Assembly (NCBI RefSeq): GCF_003287455.1
Contig: NZ_PRLC01000003.1
Coordinates: 62,001 to 126,000 of the forward strand
Direction of reading: 5' to 3'
Source of the DNA: Faecalibacterium hattorii
GTDB lineage: Bacteria > Bacillota > Clostridia > Oscillospirales > Ruminococcaceae
DNA length: 64,000 bases
In this document: positions 59,483-64,000 of the stretch, piece after piece
Layout of the letters: each line of letters opens with the position of its first letter
Position numbering within the stretch: position 1 is the first letter of the stretch
Made by a program: the position numbers and the translations under genes
The notes under the pieces: model-generated
What the model was told of the DNA's origin: nothing
Databases searched by the model: none
The model's input: only the letters and a program-made list of their open reading frames with translations

Positions 59483-60178
59483 ATGTCGGAAGTGCAACCA
59501 TCTGCCGTCAACCGGAACTGCCTTGCGTGCGCATTCCCGTTCTGGGGCCAGCTCACCCCCGCCGAGCAGGAGCAGCTCTGCCGCTTCACGCGGCCCGTGA
59601 AATACCGGAAAGGGGAGCGGGTCCACAGCCCGGTCGAAAACTGCGTGGGCATCCTGTTGCTGCGGTCGGGCCAGCTGCGGGCCTACCTGCTCTCCGAGGA
59701 CGGCCGCGATATCACGCTCTACCGCCTGTTTCAGGGTGAAGTCTGCATTTTGTCAGCCTCCTGCGTCATGGACTCGGTCAACTTTGACCTTTACATCGAC
59801 GCCGAGGAGGACACCGAGGCCTACTGCATCGGCGCGGGCGTCTTCCGCCAGCTGATGCAGCAGAATGTCTACGTCCGCTGCTACGCCTACCAGATGACCG
59901 CCGAACGCTTTTCCGACACCATGTGGACGATGCAGCAGATCCTCTTCATGAGCGCCGACCGGCGGCTGGCCATCTTCCTGACGGACGAGCTGGCCAAGAC
60001 CGGCGGGGCCGACCTCCACATGACCCACGACCAGATCGCCCGCTATATGGGTTCCGCCCGCGAGGTCGTCAGCCGTCTGCTGAAGTATTTCGCCGGGGAG
60101 GGCCTCGTCCGCCTCTACCGCGGCGGGGTGGAGGTGCTGGATAAGGAGCGGCTGAAACAGATCGCCCACGGCGCATAA
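59483..60178 (+). CDS. Crp/Fnr family transcriptional regulator
   Basis: This 231-residue regulator has an N-terminal cyclic-nucleotide-binding-like domain (about 25-140) and a C-terminal winged helix (MTHDQIARYMGSAREVVSRLLK at about 175-198). An N-terminal C13-x2-C16 pair and further cysteines (EVCILSASC) could sense redox state or hold a cluster, though the spacing differs from Escherichia coli FNR. AAAGGA overlaps the end of the reductase gene, so the two are co-expressed. A shared terminator follows. Confidence 0.87.
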   Translation: MSEVQPSAVNRNCLACAFPFWGQLTPAEQEQLCRFTRPVKYRKGERVHSPVENCVGILLLRSGQLRAYLLSEDGRDITLYRLFQGEVCILSASCVMDSVNFDLYIDAEEDTEAYCIGAGVFRQLMQQNVYVRCYAYQMTAERFSDTMWTMQQILFMSADRRLAIFLTDELAKTGGADLHMTHDQIARYMGSAREVVSRLLKYFAGEGLVRLYRGGVEVLDKERLKQIAHGA

Positions 60179-60180
60179 GA

Positions 60181-60219
60181 AAAGGAGCGCATCATCAAGC
60201 GATGGTGCGCTCCTTTTTC
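60181..60219. terminator. Bidirectional terminator between Crp/Fnr and a hypothetical gene
   Basis: The stem AAAAGGAGCGCATCATC / GATGGTGCGCTCCTTTT, with small mismatches, has T runs on both strands. Confidence 0.85.
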
Positions 60220-60228
60220 GATCTTTTC

Positions 60229-60735
60229 TCAGCTCTTGCAGCCGGATTCCTCTTCCACACCGGTGAAATCGGAAGCCTCGGCGATCTTGGTCACGTCGAA
60301 CTTGCCGTTCTCGTCCTTAGGGGCAACGACGGGGCTGGCCTCCACAGGGTTCACGGACACTTCGCCGGCTGCGGGCTTCTCTTCGGCCGCTTCCGGCTCT
60401 GCGGTGGCCTCAGCCTTCTCGGCCTTGGCTGCTTCCACGGCAGGTGCAGCTTCCGGGGCTTCGGGCTCCGAGGGCTGCCCATTCTCCTTTGCAAAGGCAG
60501 GGGGCCATGCGGCACCCGGCTCCGTGGGGGTGTGCTCCGCTTTCGCCTCGCCCTCGGCGTAGGCCTCGGCGGTCTTGGCGGCCTCTTCGGGGTCCTTTTC
60601 CGCGTCTTCGGGGAACTCCACCTCTTCCACGTGGAGCGAGCCCTTATCGTTCAGCACCTTGTCCAGTGCCACGATGGCGACGCTGGTGACGGCGACGGCA
60701 GCAGCCGCGCCCAGAACACGAAACAACGTTTTCAT
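60229..60735 (-). CDS. Hypothetical membrane-anchored acidic Ala/Glu/Pro-rich protein
   Basis: This 168-residue protein begins with a single hydrophobic segment (about 5-24, VLGAAAAVAVTSVAIVAL). A low-complexity tail rich in Ala, Glu, Pro and Lys follows (about 40-135), and then a short more ordered end (DENGKFDVTKIAEASDF) closing with Cys-Lys-Ser. It is probably anchored with the tail outside. I recognise no domain. GAGGATC lies before the ATG. It sits 28 bp downstream of the CobW-like genes and may be the last gene of that operon. Confidence 0.65.
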   Translation of the reverse strand: MKTLFRVLGAAAAVAVTSVAIVALDKVLNDKGSLHVEEVEFPEDAEKDPEEAAKTAEAYAEGEAKAEHTPTEPGAAWPPAFAKENGQPSEPEAPEAAPAVEAAKAEKAEATAEPEAAEEKPAAGEVSVNPVEASPVVAPKDENGKFDVTKIAEASDFTGVEEESGCKS

Positions 60736-60763
60736 GGTGAGATCCTCCTTAGATGTGTGGTGG

Positions 60764-61726
60764 TCAAGAGAATGTTACGACATCGTTCAGCGGCTTTTCG
60801 GCGGGTTCCACCGAGATGGCGGTCAGCACCGGGCCCTTGCCGCGGTAGATGTTGTGGAACTTGTAATTGACCTTGGCGGTCACGGTGACCCATGCACGCT
60901 GCTCCAGCGCCTTGTAGCCGTCGTAGGAGCAGGGGAAACCGACGAACTGGATGTCCTGCACGCAGCAGGTCATGGCGAAGCGGCCGGGCACGAAGCTGTT
61001 CTTGCCCGCGCGGTTGGTCTGGCAGACCTGCGCGAGGAACTTGACGGTCTTGCCCGCGTACTTCTGGGGCTCGTCCTGACAATCCATATACCAGATGCCG
61101 AAATCGTCATCGCCGATCTCCACCACAGGCTTGTTCAGGTCGAAGGGGAGCGGGTCGGGGATGTCGTCGTAGGCTACGCTGCCGTCGGCGAACTCATAGG
61201 CGATATCGCACTTGCGGGATGCCTGACGCACCAGCTTGTGCAGCTCCTGCCGGGCGGCGTCGTTGTTGACGGCCTCGGCGCGGTTGAAGACGATCAGCTC
61301 GCTGCGGGCGATCTTGTCCAGCAGCAGGGAGCGCATCGAGTTGTCGCGGGCGTAGGTCAGGGCCGTGGTGCCGTCCGCCGTGGCGATGCACTGGTAGACG
61401 ATCCAGTTTTCGGGCAGGTTGTTCGCCAGATCCTGCAGCAGCCACATGCCGTTGTACTCGATGACCACGCGGCCCGCGTCGGCCTCCTTGGCCAGCTTGG
61501 CAAGGTTCTGGGGGTTCAGCTCGGCCTTGTCCTCCAAGTTGTAGAGGGTCACGCCGGGGAAGGCGAACTTCTTCTGGTTATACTCTTCTTCGCCCTCTTC
61601 GCAGACCAGCAGCAGAGTCTTGTCGCCGGAGTCGAAGTTGGGGTCTTCAAACGTTTCCTGAATGAACTTGGTCTTGCCGCTTTCGAGGAAGCCGACAAAC
61701 AGGTAAACGGGGATCTCATTTGCCAT
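60764..61726 (-). CDS. CobW-like GTPase fused to a TIGR03943-like domain
   Basis: This 320-residue protein has an N-terminal G3E/CobW-like NTPase. Its P-loop is GFLESGKTKF (residues 12-21), where most relatives have GFLGAGKTT. The C-terminal part (about 215-320) contains VKFLAQVCQTN, FVPGRFAMTCCVQD and RAWVTVTAKV, which resemble the C-terminus of TIGR03943/YcgQ-type membrane proteins. No cysteine CxCC motif typical of COG0523 is seen. It probably acts in metal trafficking with the CobW gene 25 bp upstream. The start MANEIPVYL has GAGGAG upstream. Confidence 0.72.
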   Translation of the reverse strand: MANEIPVYLFVGFLESGKTKFIQETFEDPNFDSGDKTLLLVCEEGEEEYNQKKFAFPGVTLYNLEDKAELNPQNLAKLAKEADAGRVVIEYNGMWLLQDLANNLPENWIVYQCIATADGTTALTYARDNSMRSLLLDKIARSELIVFNRAEAVNNDAARQELHKLVRQASRKCDIAYEFADGSVAYDDIPDPLPFDLNKPVVEIGDDDFGIWYMDCQDEPQKYAGKTVKFLAQVCQTNRAGKNSFVPGRFAMTCCVQDIQFVGFPCSYDGYKALEQRAWVTVTAKVNYKFHNIYRGKGPVLTAISVEPAEKPLNDVVTFS

Positions 61727-61751
61727 AGTGATTTTTCTCCTCTTTCCGGGA

Positions 61752-62999
61752 TCAGCAGCCGAACAGGCCCGCAATGGCCTTTTCGTCCAGCTTGGAGCCG
61801 ATGACGACCAGCTTGCCGCCCACATCGGCACCGCGGGAGCGGACCTCCCACTCGCCGGGCACATAGTCGAACTCCAGCCAGCCGTCGGCGCCGCCGTCCA
61901 CGATGCCCTTGGAACGCAGGATCATGCCGTACTTGCCGGAATCCAGCTCCGTGAGGGCGTGCTCGATATCCGCCTTGGCGATCTTCTTGGCGGTCTCGAC
62001 GCCCCAGCTCGTGAAGACCTCGTCGGCGTCGTGGCCGTCGTGGTGATGATGGTGGTGATGGCCGCAGCAGCAGTGGCCGTCCTCATCATGATGATGCTCG
62101 TGCTCGTCATCGTCATCATGGTCGTGGTGGTGATGCTCATGCTCATCATCGTCGTCGTGATCGTGATGGTGGTGGCAGCAGCAGTGGTCATCCTCATCCT
62201 CGTGGTCGTGATGATGGTGATGCTCGTGTTCGTCCTCGTCATCATCCCCGTCGTCATCATCGTCGTGGTGATGGTGGCCGCAGCTGCACACGCCGTTCTC
62301 ATCGTAGTGATGGTGATGATGCTCGTGTTCTTCTTCCTCGTCCTCGTGGGCGTGCTCCTCGTTGGCCTTGGCAGCCATGGCGATCAGCTCTGCCTTGAAG
62401 TCGTCCTTGGTGGACATGGCGTTCAGGATCTGCTCACCGGTCAGGGCATCCCATGCGGTCGTGACGATGGTCGCAGTGGGGTTCTTCTCGCGCAGCATGG
62501 CGACAGCGGCAGCGATCTTCTCCTCGCTGGCGGTCTGGGTGCGGCTGAGGATGATGCAGCTTGCGTGGCTGATCTGGTCATCGTAGAACTCACCGAAGTT
62601 CTTCATATACATCTTGACCTTGTTCACGTCGGCCACGGTAACGAAGCTGTTCAGCTGAACATCCAGATGCTCCGCCACACCCTCGACGGCGCGGGTCACG
62701 TCGCTCAGCTTGCCGACGCCCGACGGCTCGATCACGATGCGATCCGGGTGGTACTGCTCCACCACCTGCTGCAGGGCAGCGCGGAAGTCGCCCACCAGCG
62801 AGCAGCAGATACAGCCCGCATTCAGCTCGTTGATCTGGATGCCGGACTCCTTCAAAAAGCCGCCGTCGATGCCGATCTCGCCGAACTCGTTCTCGATCAG
62901 AACGACCTTCTGGCCCGCAAAGGACTCTTTGATGAGCTTTTTGATGAGGGTCGTCTTACCGGCACCAAGGAAGCCGGAGAAAATATCAATTTTGGTCAT
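61752..62999 (-). CDS. CobW/COG0523 GTP-dependent metallochaperone with long His/Asp tract
   Basis: This 415-residue G3E GTPase has the P-loop GFLGAGKTTL (residues 9-18), metal motif CICC (near 63), Walker B-like IEPSGVG and the base-recognition SRTQ in place of NKxD. At about residues 213-325 is a tract made mostly of His, Asp and Glu with CSCG, CCC and CCCG islands. It should store or buffer zinc, nickel or similar metals. The CobW C-terminal domain (about 330-415) follows. The tract is unusually long. The start MTKIDIFSG has AGAGGC upstream. It is the first gene of a metal-handling operon. Confidence 0.9.
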   Translation of the reverse strand: MTKIDIFSGFLGAGKTTLIKKLIKESFAGQKVVLIENEFGEIGIDGGFLKESGIQINELNAGCICCSLVGDFRAALQQVVEQYHPDRIVIEPSGVGKLSDVTRAVEGVAEHLDVQLNSFVTVADVNKVKMYMKNFGEFYDDQISHASCIILSRTQTASEEKIAAAVAMLREKNPTATIVTTAWDALTGEQILNAMSTKDDFKAELIAMAAKANEEHAHEDEEEEHEHHHHHYDENGVCSCGHHHHDDDDDGDDDEDEHEHHHHHDHEDEDDHCCCHHHHDHDDDDEHEHHHHDHDDDDEHEHHHDEDGHCCCGHHHHHHHDGHDADEVFTSWGVETAKKIAKADIEHALTELDSGKYGMILRSKGIVDGGADGWLEFDYVPGEWEVRSRGADVGGKLVVIGSKLDEKAIAGLFGC

Positions 63000-63083
63000 A
63001 ATGCTGTTGCCTCTTTCTTTTTCCAAAGCCCCCGCAAGGGGCCGTCAAGCAATCCGAGCCGCAGAGTGCTGGCTCAAAAATCC

Positions 63084-63112
63084 TTATATTCCTATTATAA
63101 CAAGGCTGTCAA
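63084..63112 (-). promoter_or_regulatory. Promoter of the CobW operon
   Basis: On the minus strand, a perfect TTGACA and ATATAA are separated by 17 bp; a perfect TATAAT sits too close to be the -10. Downstream, GAGCC / GGCTC form an inverted repeat (63055-63074) that could be a metal-repressor site. Confidence 0.5.
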
Positions 63113-63151
63113 TGGGAAAACGCCTTTTTTCATGAGAAAATTGTAACTTTT

Positions 63152-63181
63152 TTGCATCTCCTTCCCCAAATCTGCTATACT
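63152..63181 (+). promoter_or_regulatory. Promoter of the esterase-like gene
   Basis: TTGCAT and TATACT are separated by 18 bp, 35 bp before the start codon. Confidence 0.6.
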
Positions 63182-63215
63182 GGGCTTATCAAAATTTTTT
63201 CGGGAGGATGCCGCA

Positions 63216-63899
63216 GTGACTGCACAGATAATGCAAATCGAAAACAAACCTTGCCGTATTTACGGCGAACCCCATGCAGAATACCTACTGCTCCAAATGA
63301 CAGGCGAACACGAGCTGCAAAGCATGGAAAGCGAGGTTACCGCTATTGCACAGAGTGCGCACCGCTTTCTGTTTGCGGCCATTCCAGTGGAAAGCTGGAA
63401 CGATGCACTTTCTCCGTGGGAAGCCCCTGCTGTGTGGGGAAAGCAAGGGTTCGGCGGCAAGGCTGCGGACACGCTAAGCTTTCTGACGGAACAGGTCATT
63501 CCCACGCTGAAGCAGCAGTATCCTCTCCCGAAAAACGTCAAAATCATTCTGGGCGGCTATTCGCTGGCGGGATTGTTTGCGTTGTGGGCATCCACCCAGA
63601 CTGATCTGTTCTACGGTGTCGCCGCCGCCTCGCCCTCTGTTTGGTTTCCGGGTTGGAAGGAGTTTGAACAGCAGCACCCGATACAGGCACAGCGCGTTTA
63701 TCTGAGCCTTGGCGACAAGGAAGAACACACGAAAAACGCCGTCATGGCTGCGGTGGGCGATAACATCCGTGCCCTGCACAGTCGGCTTGCAGAGCGTGGC
63801 GCAGACTGCACCCTTGAATGGAACAGCGGCGGGCATTTCAAAGACGCCGACCTGCGCACGGCGAAAGCCTTTCGGTGGGTGATGGAGGAACACACATGA
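63216..63899 (+). CDS. Alpha/beta hydrolase, esterase-like
   Basis: This 227-residue alpha/beta hydrolase is cytoplasmic. The nucleophile elbow is GGYSLAG (near residue 115), a candidate Asp is in LSLGDKEEHT and the His in SGGHFKDA. It resembles the putative esterase/YbbA-like group acting on ester-linked substrates. The start is a GTG with GGGAGG eight bases upstream; no in-frame ATG fits. Its stop overlaps the next ATG by 4 bp. It is slightly less GC-rich than the CobW genes. Confidence 0.78.
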   Translation: MTAQIMQIENKPCRIYGEPHAEYLLLQMTGEHELQSMESEVTAIAQSAHRFLFAAIPVESWNDALSPWEAPAVWGKQGFGGKAADTLSFLTEQVIPTLKQQYPLPKNVKIILGGYSLAGLFALWASTQTDLFYGVAAASPSVWFPGWKEFEQQHPIQAQRVYLSLGDKEEHTKNAVMAAVGDNIRALHSRLAERGADCTLEWNSGGHFKDADLRTAKAFRWVMEEHT

Positions 63900-64000
63900 C
63901 CATTTTGATTGATGCGGATGGCTGCCCTGTTCTCATCCGCACCATCTTGCCGCAAAAAAGGCACCAGCCTGAGCCGGTGCCTTTTGTTGGCGGAGATGGT
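63896..64000 (+). pseudogene. Probable truncated UPF0178 (YaiI/YqxD) gene
   Basis: The frame begins MTILIDADGCPV, the start of UPF0178 proteins, and is coupled to the esterase gene by a 4-bp overlap. After about 12 family-like residues the similarity stops, and an intrinsic terminator (63954-63985) lies inside the frame, which stays open to the window end. A deletion seems to have removed the rest of the gene. I cannot see beyond the edge, so a different short gene is also possible. Confidence 0.5.
63954..63985 (+). terminator. Terminator inside the truncated UPF0178 frame
   Basis: The stem AAAAGGCACC / GGTGCCTTTT is followed by T4. Confidence 0.75.

Noticed and set aside
62030-62360. Plus-strand open frames made of Val/Met/Ile repeats opposite the CobW His tract
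   Set aside because: They are the mirror image of the His/Asp codon repeats; no start signal supports them.

Overview
The window looks like a chromosomal segment of a low-motility, anaerobic gut Clostridium-class bacterium close to Faecalibacterium (Oscillospirales/Ruminococcaceae). This is inferred from the high G+C coding style, strong AGGAGG ribosome sites, TTGACA/TATAAT promoters, Firmicutes-type gene sets (AzlCD, ECF S component, split transketolase, PstSCAB-PhoU, YwaF-like protein, SLH-anchored surface protein) and a family of roughly 150-bp interspersed palindromic repeats of the kind I associate with Faecalibacterium genomes. No 16S gene is present, so the assignment is an inference. 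I see no prophage, plasmid core, IS transposase or CRISPR array. The content is mostly housekeeping metabolism, transport and regulation.

Layout. 0-5 kb: a DUF308 membrane protein, an FAD dehydrogenase, an RpiR regulator, a MalY/PatB-type lyase and a cyclophilin. 5-9.3 kb: a membrane-anchored TraB/ChaN-like protein beside the radical SAM/TIGR03915 DNA-repair pair, then an XRE-S24 (LexA-like) regulator. 9.5-9.8 kb: two tRNA-Ser genes. 9.8-16.2 kb: TraX, a LysR regulator, a secreted lipase-like protein, split transketolase, and an ECF S component behind an attenuator-type leader. 16.3 kb: a 26-codon peptide gene with its own ribosome site and terminator that ordinary gene calling would miss. 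16.7-21.8 kb: SstT, a muropeptide-type dipeptide epimerase/dipeptidase/GNAT operon and a one-domain AraC regulator. 22-26.3 kb: the pst-phoU phosphate operon with a candidate Pho box. 26.3-31.9 kb: two lipoproteins and a GlcNAc operon (PTS EIICB, NagB, NagA, GNAT).

32-40 kb: PrmA and RsmE rRNA/ribosome methyltransferases, an enzyme I-like protein lacking a metal ligand, co-transcribed with a patatin, a HAD phosphatase, a possible small RNA, a LytTR regulator with a degenerate receiver, and a GT2 glycosyltransferase. 40-50 kb: Xaa-Pro aminopeptidase, a carbohydrate-binding lipoprotein, MarR, a 1253-residue SLH surface protein whose middle is much AT-richer than its ends, and an NhaC-type antiporter. 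50-55.7 kb: a hot-dog thioesterase, a YwaF-like membrane protein, an ArsR/HMA/P-type ATPase metal efflux operon, and AzlCD. 55.7-64 kb: a GH79-like glycosidase, asparaginase, a thioredoxin-reductase-like/Crp-Fnr operon, two CobW-type metallochaperone genes (one with a very long His/Asp tract), an esterase, and an apparently truncated UPF0178 gene.

The genes form several working units. One is GlcNAc uptake and deamination, and another is cell-wall dipeptide recycling. Others cover phosphate uptake, zinc/cadmium-type efflux and chaperoning, and redox sensing. Many gene ends carry strong intrinsic terminators, and at several sites the terminator is made by, or interrupted by, the interspersed repeat.
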